DNA from: Flavihumibacter petaseus NBRC 106054
GTDB lineage: Bacteria > Bacteroidota > Bacteroidia > Chitinophagales > Chitinophagaceae
Direction: 5' to 3'
Assembly (NCBI RefSeq): GCF_000974785.1
Contig: NZ_BBWV01000002.1
Location: 682,001 to 746,000 of the forward strand
Length of the DNA: 64,000 bases
In this document: piece by piece, positions 26,737-34,818 of the stretch
How the letters are laid out: the number at the start of each line of letters is the position of its first letter
Numbering within the stretch: the first letter of the stretch is position 1
Program-made: the position numbers and the translations under genes
Notes under the pieces: generated by a model
Databases searched by the model: none
What the model saw: only the letters and a program-made list of their open reading frames with translations
Told to the model about the DNA's origin: nothing

Positions 26737-26841
26737 CCGGTCAGGTTTTAAACAGTCATTTAAATTAATATTCTTCTTAATTTGATCATAGGATAGGGTG
26801 TTGAGGTAAAATAATTTTCACTTATATTAGATTAACCATAA

Positions 26842-27252
26842 ATGCATCGCCATATGATCAAATTCAATGAATTGCAACCGGGCGACTACGTTTACGCCCA
26901 ATATGAAGGAGAGCGCTGGGAAGGCATTGTTAATGAGCTGAATAGCGAGGACAAGGAGGTCTGTGTGCAGACGGATGTGCAGGATTTCTGGTTCAAGCCG
27001 GAGGATTTGCTGCCGATTCCTCTGACCGAGGGGGAATTGTTCAAACTGAATTTTGAAAAGGAATTGAATGGTAACGGGTCGGTGAAGTACAAAAAGGGGC
27101 CATTCCGGATCATGCTGGACAAGGAGGACGGGTTTGGGGATTTTGAGATCTGGTATCGTGAGGACCGCCGGCATATTAAGCAACCGATCTCCGTGCACCA
27201 GCTTCAGAACCATTATTACCAGATGACCAAGGTGGAGCTGGGTCGTAATTAA
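26842..27252 (+). CDS. Conserved small cytoplasmic protein of unknown function
   Basis: 136 residues; a start at the second Met (26854, MIKFNELQPGDYV) is equally plausible. The first half (FNELQPGDYVYAQYEGERWEGIVNELN) looks like a small SH3-like beta barrel, and the acidic stretch EDKEVCVQTDVQDFWFKPEDL follows. The second half ends with the YREDRRHIKQPISVHQLQN segment. It resembles a protein conserved in Chitinophagaceae, but no function is known to me. A hairpin terminator follows before infA, so it is not in the ribosomal transcript. Confidence 0.75.
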   Translation: MHRHMIKFNELQPGDYVYAQYEGERWEGIVNELNSEDKEVCVQTDVQDFWFKPEDLLPIPLTEGELFKLNFEKELNGNGSVKYKKGPFRIMLDKEDGFGDFEIWYREDRRHIKQPISVHQLQNHYYQMTKVELGRN

Positions 27253-27279
27253 AGGGAAAATACCGTTATATTTGTCGAC

Positions 27280-27307
27280 AATTGGGGAGAATTCCCCAAT
27301 TTTTTTA
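27280..27307 (+). terminator. Intrinsic terminator between the small conserved gene and infA
   Basis: Stem AATTGGGGA / TCCCCAATT (27280-27288 with 27293-27301), 4-base loop, followed by a T run to 27306. It isolates the ribosomal cluster from the upstream gene. Confidence 0.8.
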
Positions 27308-27327
27308 TTATTTGAAGGATTTATCGT

Positions 27328-27335
27328 TATCTTTG
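27328..27335 (+). promoter_or_regulatory. Candidate promoter -7 box for the infA-rplQ cluster
   Basis: TATCTTTG fits TAnnTTTG and lies 16 bases before the infA ATG, just after the terminator. A TTTG at 27311-27314 is only 13 bases upstream, closer than the usual spacing, so the -33 assignment is uncertain. Confidence 0.5.
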
Positions 27336-27351
27336 CGCTCCCAAAATCTGT

Positions 27352-27570
27352 ATGGCAAAACAAGCACTCATTAAACAGGATGGAATTATTGTGGAAGCCC
27401 TTTCGAATGCTATGTTCAAAGTAAAGCTCCAGAACGACCATGAAATACTGGCGACGATTTCCGGAAAGATGAGGATGCACTATATCAGAATCCTTCCTGG
27501 TGATAAGGTGGGAGTGGAGATGAGTCCATATGATTTGAGCAGGGGCAGGATAATTTTTAGATACAAATAA
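27352..27570 (+). CDS. infA: Translation initiation factor IF-1
   Basis: 72 residues, a single OB-fold S1-type domain that occupies the ribosomal A site during initiation. [60 protein letters not shown] and RGRIIFRYK match bacterial IF-1 along its full length. First gene of the alpha cluster; rpmJ starts 9 bases after its stop. Confidence 0.98.
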   Translation: MAKQALIKQDGIIVEALSNAMFKVKLQNDHEILATISGKMRMHYIRILPGDKVGVEMSPYDLSRGRIIFRYK

Positions 27571-27579
27571 TAAAGCGTC

Positions 27580-27696
27580 ATGAAAGTTCGTGCATCCATC
27601 AAGAAGCGCAGCGCAGATTGCAAGATCGTGCGCAGGAAAGGGAAGCTCTATGTGATCAACAAGAAGAACCCGCGTTATAAGCAGCGCCAGGGTTAA
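27580..27696 (+). CDS. rpmJ: 50S ribosomal protein L36
   Basis: 38 codons, [20 protein letters not shown] and onwards to YKQRQG, full length for L36. Compared with the zinc-binding form, only Cys14 remains of the four ligands: positions 11, 27 and 33 are Ser, Asn and Tyr. This is therefore a C-minus L36 that cannot bind zinc in the classical way. Located between infA and rpsM as in most bacteria. Confidence 0.97.
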   Translation: MKVRASIKKRSADCKIVRRKGKLYVINKKNPRYKQRQG

Positions 27697-27745
27697 TTGC
27701 GTTGCAACAAGCAGTCATTTGTAAAATAGAAAATAGAATCAGATT

Positions 27746-28126
27746 ATGGCTCGTATTGCCGGTGTTGATTTACCAAAAAACAAAAGAGGGGAGATAGGCC
27801 TGACCTATATCTACGGTATCGGTCGTTCTACCGCCCAGTACATTCTGACCAAGTCCAACATCAGTCTGGACAAGAAGGTTCACGAATGGAACGACGATGA
27901 ACTGGCGGCTATCCGTAATACCATCAACGATGAGTTGAAGGTAGAAGGTCAGCTTCGCTCTGAGGTACAGATGAGCATCAAGCGTCTGCTTGATATCGCC
28001 TGCTACCGTGGTTTGCGTCACCGTAAAGGGTTGCCGTTGCGTGGTCAGCGTACCAAGACCAACAGCCGTACCCGGAAAGGTAAGCGCAAAACAGTTGCTG
28101 GTAAAAAGAAAGCTCCTAAGAAGTAA
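27746..28126 (+). CDS. rpsM: 30S ribosomal protein S13
   Basis: 126 residues. [34 protein letters not shown] and the C-terminal [20 protein letters not shown] with a basic tail are diagnostic. S13 lies in the head of the small subunit, contacting P-site tRNA and L5. The 99-base gap before rpsK contains GTGCC and GGCAC arms that could fold in the mRNA. Confidence 0.98.
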   Translation: MARIAGVDLPKNKRGEIGLTYIYGIGRSTAQYILTKSNISLDKKVHEWNDDELAAIRNTINDELKVEGQLRSEVQMSIKRLLDIACYRGLRHRKGLPLRGQRTKTNSRTRKGKRKTVAGKKKAPKK

Positions 28127-28225
28127 GACATAGTGCCCTACCGGATCCAGCTTAGGAGGGGGAGGGAAGGCACGGCCGGGGATTAATTTCCGGTAAATAT
28201 TTTTAAAGATTACCTATTACTTGTA

Positions 28226-28639
28226 ATGGCAAAACAACAACAAAGCGCTAAAGCTGGTGGCAAGGCCGCCGCGAAGAAGCGGATCGTGAAAGTGGATGCA
28301 TACGGTGATGCGCATGTTTCCGCTAGTTTTAACAACATCATCATCAGCCTTACCAACAAGAGCGGACAGGTTATTTCCTGGTCTTCTGCCGGTAAAATGG
28401 GCTTCAAAGGTTCCAAGAAAAACACTCCCTACGCTGCACAGATGGCCGCTGCTGACGCTGCAAAGGCTGCTCTGGACGCAGGACTGAAAAGAGTAGATGT
28501 ATATGTGAAAGGACCCGGCTCCGGCCGTGAGGGTGCTATCCGCTCCCTTTCACAAAACGGAATTGAGATCGTGATGATCAAAGACGTCACTCCGCTTCCG
28601 CACAACGGCTGCCGTCCTCCGAAGAAGCGCCGCGTTTAA
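28226..28639 (+). CDS. rpsK: 30S ribosomal protein S11
   Basis: 137 residues. A Lys/Ala-rich N terminus, then [50 protein letters not shown] and [13 protein letters not shown], the invariant S11 end. Part of the platform of the small subunit near the E site. Followed by a long hairpin with a T run before rpsD. Confidence 0.98.
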   Translation: MAKQQQSAKAGGKAAAKKRIVKVDAYGDAHVSASFNNIIISLTNKSGQVISWSSAGKMGFKGSKKNTPYAAQMAAADAAKAALDAGLKRVDVYVKGPGSGREGAIRSLSQNGIEIVMIKDVTPLPHNGCRPPKKRRV

Positions 28640-28652
28640 CATACTTGAACTG

Positions 28653-28692
28653 CCGGGACCCAAGGCCAGATGGCTTTGGGTTCCGGATTTTT
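28653..28692 (+). terminator. Terminator-like hairpin between rpsK and rpsD
   Basis: Arms 28653-28668 and 28671-28686 pair over 16 positions with two G-U wobbles (CCGGGACCCAAGG type sequence), then ATTTTT. It looks like an intrinsic terminator or attenuator placed 72 bases before the rpsD start. Confidence 0.6.
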
Positions 28693-28764
28693 CATCACTG
28701 GGTGCAGCATTGATTTTAAGATTTTTAAGGATGCTGCATCGTAACTAAAAAATCAAACCAGAAA

Positions 28765-29370
28765 ATGGCACGTTACACAGGTCCAAAGACCAAAATCTCA
28801 AGAATTTTCGGGGAACCTATCCTCGGTAATGGCAAGTGGCTGAACAAGAACAGCAATCCTCCCGGTCAGCATGGTGCTGCCCGCAAGCGCAAGAGCCTGG
28901 GCGAATATGCCCTTCAGCTGCGTGAAAAACAAAAGGCTAAATACACTTACGGTGTACTGGAGCGTCAGTTCCGCCGCACGTTTGAGGAAGCTGCGCGTCG
29001 CAAAGGCGTTACCGGTGAGAACCTCATCAAACTGCTGGAAGCACGCCTGGACAATGCCGTATACCGTCTTGGTATCGCGCCTTCCCGTCCTGCTGCCCGT
29101 CAGCTCGTTAGCCACAAGCACGTTACCGTTAACGGTGAAGTGGTAAACGTACCTTCTTTCCAACTGAAACCCGGTGATATCATCGGCTTCAAACCAGGCA
29201 GTGACGCGAAAACAGGTCTCACCAGCCAGGTGCGTGGCAAGAACCAGAAATTCAATTGGCTGGATTGGAACGAAACTGAGATGAGAGGAACATTCATTGC
29301 TTATCCTGAGCGCGAAAGTGTTCCGGAGAACATCAAGGAGCAATTGATTGTTGAATTGTATTCTAAGTAA
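28765..29370 (+). CDS. rpsD: 30S ribosomal protein S4
   Basis: 201 residues. ARYTGPKTKISRIFGEPI, PPGQHGAARKRKSLGEY, LREKQKAKYTYGVLERQFRR and the S4 RNA-binding domain LLEARLDNAVYRLGIAPSR with VNGEVVNVPSFQLKPGD are all present. Assembly protein of the small subunit body; in E. coli it also represses its own operon. A hairpin lies upstream, but regulation by S4 here is inference. Confidence 0.98.
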   Translation: MARYTGPKTKISRIFGEPILGNGKWLNKNSNPPGQHGAARKRKSLGEYALQLREKQKAKYTYGVLERQFRRTFEEAARRKGVTGENLIKLLEARLDNAVYRLGIAPSRPAARQLVSHKHVTVNGEVVNVPSFQLKPGDIIGFKPGSDAKTGLTSQVRGKNQKFNWLDWNETEMRGTFIAYPERESVPENIKEQLIVELYSK

Positions 29371-29418
29371 TAGGGGATAGTCCCGACTTCCATCCACAAA
29401 CACAAACAGTACATACAA

Positions 29419-30417
29419 ATGGCCATTTTAAACTTTCAGAAACCCGACAAAATCGTATTGCAGAAAGCAAATGATTTTGAAGCACAATTCGAATTCCGTC
29501 CCCTGGAGCCCGGCTATGGTGTAACCATCGGTAACGCCCTGCGCCGTGTACTGCTCAGCTCCCTGGAAGGTTTCGCGATTGTAGGGATCAAAATTGAAGG
29601 GGCTGAACATGAATTTGCCACTATCAAGGGTGTAACGGAAGATCTTACCGATATCATCCTGAACCTGAAACAGGTTCGTTTCAAGAAAGTGGTGGACACT
29701 GAAGTATCCAATGAACGCATCGTTTTGCACATCAAGGGCAAAAGCGAATTCACTGCCGGTATGATCCAGGACGGTACCCAATCCTTCCAGATCATGAACC
29801 CCGAGCAACTGATCTGCACCATGGATCCTTCCTCCAAACTGGAAATCGAACTGACTATCGGCAAAGGCCGCGGTTATGTTCCCGCTGAAGAAAACAAGGT
29901 GAAAGACGCCCCCCTGGGCTTCATTCCGATCGACTCTATCTATACCCCTATCAAAAACGTTAAGTACAGCGTTGAAAATACCCGGGTAGAACAAAGAACC
30001 GACTTCGAAAAACTGATCATGGATGTTGCTACTGATGGCACGATCCACCCCGAAGAAGCTGTTAAACAGGCTTCCCGGATCCTGATCCAGCACCTGATGA
30101 TCATCACTGACGAGAACATCACTTTCGACAACAAAGAGGAGAAAAAAGAAGACCTGGTAGACGAACAGACACTGCAACTCCGCAAGGTGCTGAAAACGCC
30201 GCTGGAAGATCTCGATCTCAGCGTTCGCGCTTTCAACTGTCTGAAGGCTGCCAAGATCAACTCCCTCAGCGAACTGGTTCAGTACGAGCAGGAAGACCTG
30301 ATGAAGTTCCGCAACTTCGGTCAGAAATCCCTTGCTGAAATCGAGCAGGTGCTCCACGAGCGCGGCCTGAGCTTCGGAATGGATCTGGCGAAACTGGGAA
30401 TTGATAAGGAAGACTAA
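29419..30417 (+). CDS. rpoA: RNA polymerase alpha subunit
   Basis: 332 residues. N-terminal assembly domain FRPLEPGYGVTIGNALRRVLLSSLEG, IKIEGAEHEFATIKGVTEDL and VENTRVEQRTDFEKLIMDV; C-terminal domain from about residue 250 with LKTPLEDLDLSVRAFNCLKA and the helix-hairpin-helix MKFRNFGQKSLAEIEQVL. Complete and typical. Lies 48 bases after rpsD and 107 bases before rplQ. Confidence 0.99.
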   Translation: MAILNFQKPDKIVLQKANDFEAQFEFRPLEPGYGVTIGNALRRVLLSSLEGFAIVGIKIEGAEHEFATIKGVTEDLTDIILNLKQVRFKKVVDTEVSNERIVLHIKGKSEFTAGMIQDGTQSFQIMNPEQLICTMDPSSKLEIELTIGKGRGYVPAEENKVKDAPLGFIPIDSIYTPIKNVKYSVENTRVEQRTDFEKLIMDVATDGTIHPEEAVKQASRILIQHLMIITDENITFDNKEEKKEDLVDEQTLQLRKVLKTPLEDLDLSVRAFNCLKAAKINSLSELVQYEQEDLMKFRNFGQKSLAEIEQVLHERGLSFGMDLAKLGIDKED

Positions 30418-30524
30418 TAGTCTGAAGTCTGAAGATTGGGGTTTGATAGTTTTGAAACCCTGTTGAATAATTAACAAGTAGGCCGCAATTCCTGACACGG
30501 TGCGGCTGATTAAAACAACAAGTC

Positions 30525-31031
30525 ATGCGTCACGGAGACAAAGTCAACAACCTGGGCCGTAAGAAAGCCCACCGCGAAGCCCTGATGGCCAACCTGACCA
30601 TCAGCCTGATCGAACACAAAAGGATCGTTACCACCCTCGCCAAGGCGAAAGCGCTGCGCGTATTCGTGGAACCCCTGATTACCAAGGCGAAATCCAACGA
30701 TACCCATAACCGCCGTGTGGTTTTCAGCTACCTACAGAACAAGGAAGCTGTTACCGAACTGTTCAGCACCATCGCTGAAAAAGTTGCCGGCCGTCCTGGT
30801 GGATATACCCGTATCATCAAACTCGGTGCACGGGTAGGTGATAACGCGGAACAGGCCCTTATCGAACTCGTTGATTTCAACGAAGTTTATGGCAAAGAAA
30901 CAGCTGCCAAAGCTGAACCTGCCAAAAGGACCCGTCGTAGCGGTAGTGCGAAAAAAGCAGCTGCACCTGCAGAAGCTAAAACTGCACCTGCTGAAGGTAC
31001 CCCTGCTGCTGAAGAAAAAGCAGGCGAATAA
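30525..31031 (+). CDS. rplQ: 50S ribosomal protein L17 with alanine/lysine-rich tail
   Basis: 168 residues. [38 protein letters not shown] and [20 protein letters not shown] are L17 signatures, complete by residue 125. The last 42 residues are a low-complexity Ala-Glu-Lys-Pro tail, a frequent extension in Bacteroidota. The gene ends the ribosomal cluster and is followed by a strong terminator. Confidence 0.98.
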   Translation: MRHGDKVNNLGRKKAHREALMANLTISLIEHKRIVTTLAKAKALRVFVEPLITKAKSNDTHNRRVVFSYLQNKEAVTELFSTIAEKVAGRPGGYTRIIKLGARVGDNAEQALIELVDFNEVYGKETAAKAEPAKRTRRSGSAKKAAAPAEAKTAPAEGTPAAEEKAGE

Positions 31032-31055
31032 TGATGGAATGATTGATTTTTTGAT

Positions 31056-31089
31056 AAGGCAGAATGGATTTCCATTCTGCCTTTTTTTT
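31056..31089 (+). terminator. Intrinsic terminator after rplQ
   Basis: Perfect stem AAGGCAGAATGG / CCATTCTGCCTT with a 4-base loop and an eight-T run. It separates the ribosomal cluster from carA, whose ATG follows 31 bases later. Confidence 0.92.
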
Positions 31090-31120
31090 GTGATATTTGC
31101 GAAAATTTTCCGCCTACAAC

Positions 31121-32233
31121 ATGTCGAATACCCCAGCAAAACAAGCCATCCTCCTCTTAGCAGATGGTTCGGTTTACTATGGCAAAGCATTTGGTGCAAA
31201 CGGCACCACTACCGGTGAACTGTGCTTCAACACAGGGATGACGGGATACCAGGAGGTATTTACCGATCCCAGCTACTACGGTCAGGTCGTGATCATGAAC
31301 AACGTTCATGTGGGCAACTATGGTGTTAAAGACGGCGATACGGAGTCCAGCTCCGTGAAGGTGAGGGGCATTATCGCCCGCAACCTGGAGGAGCAGTTCA
31401 GCCGCCGCCTTGCCAATGGCTCGCTGGATGAATACCTGAAGGCCAACAACATCGTAGCGATTGAAGGCGTAGACACCCGCGAACTGGTTACCCGCGTACG
31501 TACTGAAGGCGCGATGAACTGCATCATCTCATCCGAGGTAACCGATGTTGCCGAACTGAAGAAGATGCTGGCTGAAGTGCCCTCCATGGACGGACTGGAA
31601 CTGGCTTCCCTGGTCAGCACGGAAGCTGCCTACGAAATGGGCGACCCCAACAGTGAGATCCGCATTGCGGTAATGGATTACGGCGTTAAACAGAATATTC
31701 TCCAGTGCATGGTTGACCGCGGCGCCTATGTGCGGGTACACCCTGCCAAGACCCCGGTGGAAACCGTGAAAGCGTTCAATGCCGACGGCTACTTCATTTC
31801 TAACGGTCCCGGTGACCCCGCAGCAATGCCCTACGCCATCGATACCGTTAAGCAACTGGTCAACGAAGAGAAGCCGGTATTCGGCATCTGCCTCGGTCAC
31901 CAGCTGCTCGCCCTGGCGCACGATATTCCTACGTTTAAAATGCACCACGGCCATCGCGGACTCAACCACCCGGTAAAGAACCTGGTCACCGGAAAGTGTG
32001 AAATCACTACCCAGAATCATGGGTTTGGGGTAGATCCTGAAGCCGTGAAGAAGGCCAGCCATATTGAGATCACGCACCAGAATCTCAACGACAATTCCAT
32101 CGAAGGCATCCGCATCAAGGGCAAACCTGCCTTTTCCGTGCAATATCACCCGGAAAGCACGCCTGGTCCGCATGACAGCAGGTATTTGTTCGATGACTTT
32201 ATCGGGATGATAAGAGAGAGTAAAAAAGTTTAG
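31121..32233 (+). CDS. carA: Carbamoyl-phosphate synthase small subunit
   Basis: 370 residues. Glutaminase half of carbamoyl-phosphate synthase, supplying ammonia to CarB for arginine and pyrimidine synthesis. The N-terminal CarA domain has ALLLLADGSVYYGKAFG-type strands and FNTGMTGYQE; the amidotransferase half has VMDYGVKQNIL, SNGPGDP, FGICLGHQLL with the nucleophilic Cys and QYHPESTPGPHDS. The start was chosen at MSNTPAKQ; an upstream TTG would extend into the terminator region. carB is not in the window. Its TAG stop lies inside an inverted-repeat arm. Confidence 0.97.
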   Translation: MSNTPAKQAILLLADGSVYYGKAFGANGTTTGELCFNTGMTGYQEVFTDPSYYGQVVIMNNVHVGNYGVKDGDTESSSVKVRGIIARNLEEQFSRRLANGSLDEYLKANNIVAIEGVDTRELVTRVRTEGAMNCIISSEVTDVAELKKMLAEVPSMDGLELASLVSTEAAYEMGDPNSEIRIAVMDYGVKQNILQCMVDRGAYVRVHPAKTPVETVKAFNADGYFISNGPGDPAAMPYAIDTVKQLVNEEKPVFGICLGHQLLALAHDIPTFKMHHGHRGLNHPVKNLVTGKCEITTQNHGFGVDPEAVKKASHIEITHQNLNDNSIEGIRIKGKPAFSVQYHPESTPGPHDSRYLFDDFIGMIRESKKV

Positions 32234-32481
32234 TTGTTTAGGAGTTTGGTTGTTTAGCAGTTGGCGCCCCTTGGGGGAGGTCGTTCTGATAAATTAAAGG
32301 ATATTACGCGTTAAAGCCCCGGCATAGCCGGGGTTTTTCCTTTGCCCACCGTAGCTTCAGCGAAGGTGGGTTTGCCCACCGTCTTTGACTGCTGAAGCGT
32401 TAGCGTAAGCAGTAGCTTTAGCGAAGGCCATCATACAACGGAGCCAACTACTAAACAACTAAACTTCTAAACACCTAAACT
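32227..32481. repeat. 255-base inverted-repeat element between convergent carA and the ABC permease
   Basis: Arms 32227-32264 and 32444-32481 are reverse complements at 34 of 38 positions; both are built from GTTTAG/CTAAAC units. The left arm contains the TAG stop of carA and the right arm contains the TAG stop of the minus-strand permease. Inside lie a strong terminator hairpin and GTAGCTTCAGCGAAGG-type short repeats, with a CCCACC/GGTGGG palindrome at 32345-32370. A related element is at 62114-62271. Confidence 0.75.
32317..32338 (+). terminator. Intrinsic terminator after carA
   Basis: CCCCGGC / GCCGGGG stem with an ATA loop, preceded by AAA and followed by TTTTT. It could work in either direction but has the better T run for carA. 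Confidence 0.88.
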
Positions 32482-33642
32482 CTCCTTTCTTCTTACCCAG
32501 GCAATCCGGGCAACAAGCAGAACAGCATAGAGCATTGCCAATGCAACAAGATGCCACAAAGCGTCGGCCTGCAAGTGAAGCGGACTTCCCATTTGTACGA
32601 TGGCAGTATTGATTTTCAGGAAGGGGGTTGTGGGTAACAAACTGGCGAATGCCTGTAGCGGGCGGGGCAGGTAGGCAAAGGGCCAGGAATAACCGGTTAC
32701 CAGGAAAAACGGATAAGTGCTGAAAGCCATAAACTGCACTGTTGCAACCGTAGAACGGAACAAACTCCCGATAAACATCCCGAACAAAACCAGCACGGTC
32801 AGAAAAAGCAGTGTTGCCATCATCAGTTCAATGCGACTGCCCTTCACCGTTAGTCCCAATACGTGGTAGTTGACAACGGTGAAAAAAATAGCAAAGCAAG
32901 CGAACAGCAACACATAACATAAACCCTTTCCTGCAACTGCCGATCCGGTTCGTCCGCCACCAGCAGCCAGCCATTCACCGTATCGTCCCCGTGTCCATTC
33001 CTTACTGACACTTACACTGATCCCGATCAGGAGGGTCTGTTGTAAGATCAGTGCCAGCAATCCCGGCAATAGAAAAGCACCGTAGCTGCTGCTTTCATTG
33101 AAAAGCGGGCGGTAATCCAGGTTGACGGGCATCACCTGCTGCATTGCCGCTGCATTGGTCAATCCGCCGGATTTAAGGTATTGCAGCCGGACCCCGGCAC
33201 CTGCCGTGAGGGCTATTTTTGTTACTGCTGCCAGAAGATCACTGGATGGCAGGAATCGTGCTGCATTTAAGGCAATCACGATATCAGCAGGCTTAAGTTT
33301 CAGGAGTTGTCCCTGCACGCCCCTGGGTACAAACAGGTAACCCTGTACTTCACCGGAAGCCAGCATCCCGCGGGCATCATCCAGATTGGCAACACTCACG
33401 AGCTGCACCACGGGAAGCGAATTCAGTTGCACGGCCAGGGTGCGGCTCAATTCACTGCCATCAGCATCCACATAGGCAAGAGGCACTGCCTGTTCCTCTT
33501 TATTGATATAAATGCTGCCATAGAAAAAAGCATACAGCAGGGGTGCGATCAGCACCGTGAGCAATAAGCTGTGATCGCTGCCGATGAACCGGATTTCGCG
33601 CAGCCAGACTGCCAGCAATCCCTTTTGATTGGTTTCGCTCAT
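32467..33642 (-). CDS. ABC-2 type exporter permease (second of pair)
   Basis: 391 residues from MSETNQKGLL. One N-terminal membrane helix (LLTVLIAPLLYAFFYGSIY), a periplasmic domain of about 150 residues (VPLAYVDADGSELSRTLAVQLN), then five helices (LLPGLLALILQQTLLIGISV, LLFACFAIFFTVV, LLFLTVLVLFGMFIGSLF, AFSTYPFFLVTGYSWPF, LALMLYAVLL-like end). This is the YhhJ/YbhS/YbhR ABC2_membrane_3 topology. Overlaps the paralogous upstream gene by 4 bases. Its last codons and stop lie in an inverted-repeat arm. No ATPase gene is adjacent. A longer upstream start lacks support. Confidence 0.88.
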   Translation of the reverse strand: MSETNQKGLLAVWLREIRFIGSDHSLLLTVLIAPLLYAFFYGSIYINKEEQAVPLAYVDADGSELSRTLAVQLNSLPVVQLVSVANLDDARGMLASGEVQGYLFVPRGVQGQLLKLKPADIVIALNAARFLPSSDLLAAVTKIALTAGAGVRLQYLKSGGLTNAAAMQQVMPVNLDYRPLFNESSSYGAFLLPGLLALILQQTLLIGISVSVSKEWTRGRYGEWLAAGGGRTGSAVAGKGLCYVLLFACFAIFFTVVNYHVLGLTVKGSRIELMMATLLFLTVLVLFGMFIGSLFRSTVATVQFMAFSTYPFFLVTGYSWPFAYLPRPLQAFASLLPTTPFLKINTAIVQMGSPLHLQADALWHLVALAMLYAVLLVARIAWVRRKESLGV

Positions 33643-34805
33643 GATGCAAAGGCTATGGGTGAACGGTATCTCCGGGCAAGCACCAGTACGGCGACCGATA
33701 AGGGAGCAAAACAAAAGAGCAACAACATCAGCATTTCCATTATTCCGTATCGCAGCGGGCTGTTCATGGTGTAGGTCTTGATGTATGCATCCAGGAAATG
33801 CGTATACGGAAGCAGTTTCGCGTACACCTGGTCATACCAGGGCATTGCCCAGCGCGGGAAGGTAAATCCGCTGAATACAAAGGCCGGTGAGGTATAGAAT
33901 AATGCCGCGTCGAGTGCCAGCATCACGTCGCGGAAAATCACCGACAGGAACAGGCCAAGGCCGGTACAGGCCAGTACCAGCAGGTTATGCAACAAAAAGA
34001 ATTTTACCAGCGCGCCGGGTTGACCGAGGTGATGCAACGGATACAAAATGCCTGCAATCAGGATAAAATGAAACCAGGAAAAAATCACCTGTGCAAGCAA
34101 TTTGCCCATCAGCAGCAGGGAGGGTGAAGCTCCGGCAATGCGCCAGGCTTCGGCAAAACTGCCTTCTTCCTCTTCCTTGTTGATGCCCAGTGCACTGACC
34201 ATGATGAAAAGCATTTGTAAAGCAACGGTGACCAGGCCCGGCACCAGGTAGTACCGGTAGTTGAATGTCGGGTTGTACAGGGTATAGGCTGTTACCTTAA
34301 CCGGTTGTACCAGCGCCATGGCTTTTTCCGTTGCCATTCCCGACCGGAGATATTGCTGGAGCAACACACCGGAACCAGCCGTGATGATCACCCTTGCAGC
34401 ATCTTTATATAGTAGTTTGGCAGGTACCAGCGCCGCCGCATTGGTATAGACTGTTACTGTCACCGGGTGCTTGCTTTTCACGGCTGCTTCCATGCCGCGC
34501 GGAAAATGAATCGCGCCGCTGATTTCGCCTGACATGATCTTGTTTTGCAGTACGGCCTGATCAGTCACACTGGTAGTAATATGGATCGAGGGTGTCTGTT
34601 CGAGGAGAAACTGAATCCTCCGGGAAATATCCGACTGATCTTCATCCCAGATGGCGACAGGAAGATCACGGATCTCCTGCTCCTGGTATATCCAAGCATA
34701 AAAAAAGAAAAGTATTACCGGGATGATCAGCAGCATCCGCCGCAGGTAGGGAAGGAGCAGGTATCGCTTCCATTCCCGCCATATGATATGAAAAAGCCGG
34801 TTCAT
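33639..34805 (-). CDS. ABC-2 type exporter permease (first of pair)
   Basis: 388 residues. N-terminal helix MLLIIPVILFFFYAWIY, large periplasmic domain (LPVAIWDEDQSDISRRIQFLL, GAIHFPRGME), then the six-helix ABC-2 core including VALQMLFIMVSALGINKE and LSVIFRDVMLALDAALF. It is paralogous to the next gene, so the two probably form a heterodimeric permease. Starts 13 bases after the HlyD-type adaptor gene and overlaps the second permease by 4 bases. Confidence 0.9.
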   Translation of the reverse strand: MNRLFHIIWREWKRYLLLPYLRRMLLIIPVILFFFYAWIYQEQEIRDLPVAIWDEDQSDISRRIQFLLEQTPSIHITTSVTDQAVLQNKIMSGEISGAIHFPRGMEAAVKSKHPVTVTVYTNAAALVPAKLLYKDAARVIITAGSGVLLQQYLRSGMATEKAMALVQPVKVTAYTLYNPTFNYRYYLVPGLVTVALQMLFIMVSALGINKEEEEGSFAEAWRIAGASPSLLLMGKLLAQVIFSWFHFILIAGILYPLHHLGQPGALVKFFLLHNLLVLACTGLGLFLSVIFRDVMLALDAALFYTSPAFVFSGFTFPRWAMPWYDQVYAKLLPYTHFLDAYIKTYTMNSPLRYGIMEMLMLLLFCFAPLSVAVLVLARRYRSPIAFAS

Positions 34806-34818
34806 GGTGTTGTTGCCG

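Noticed and set aside
29428-30498. 356-codon minus-strand frame opposite rpoA
   Set aside because: Mirror of a highly conserved gene, no recognisable protein.
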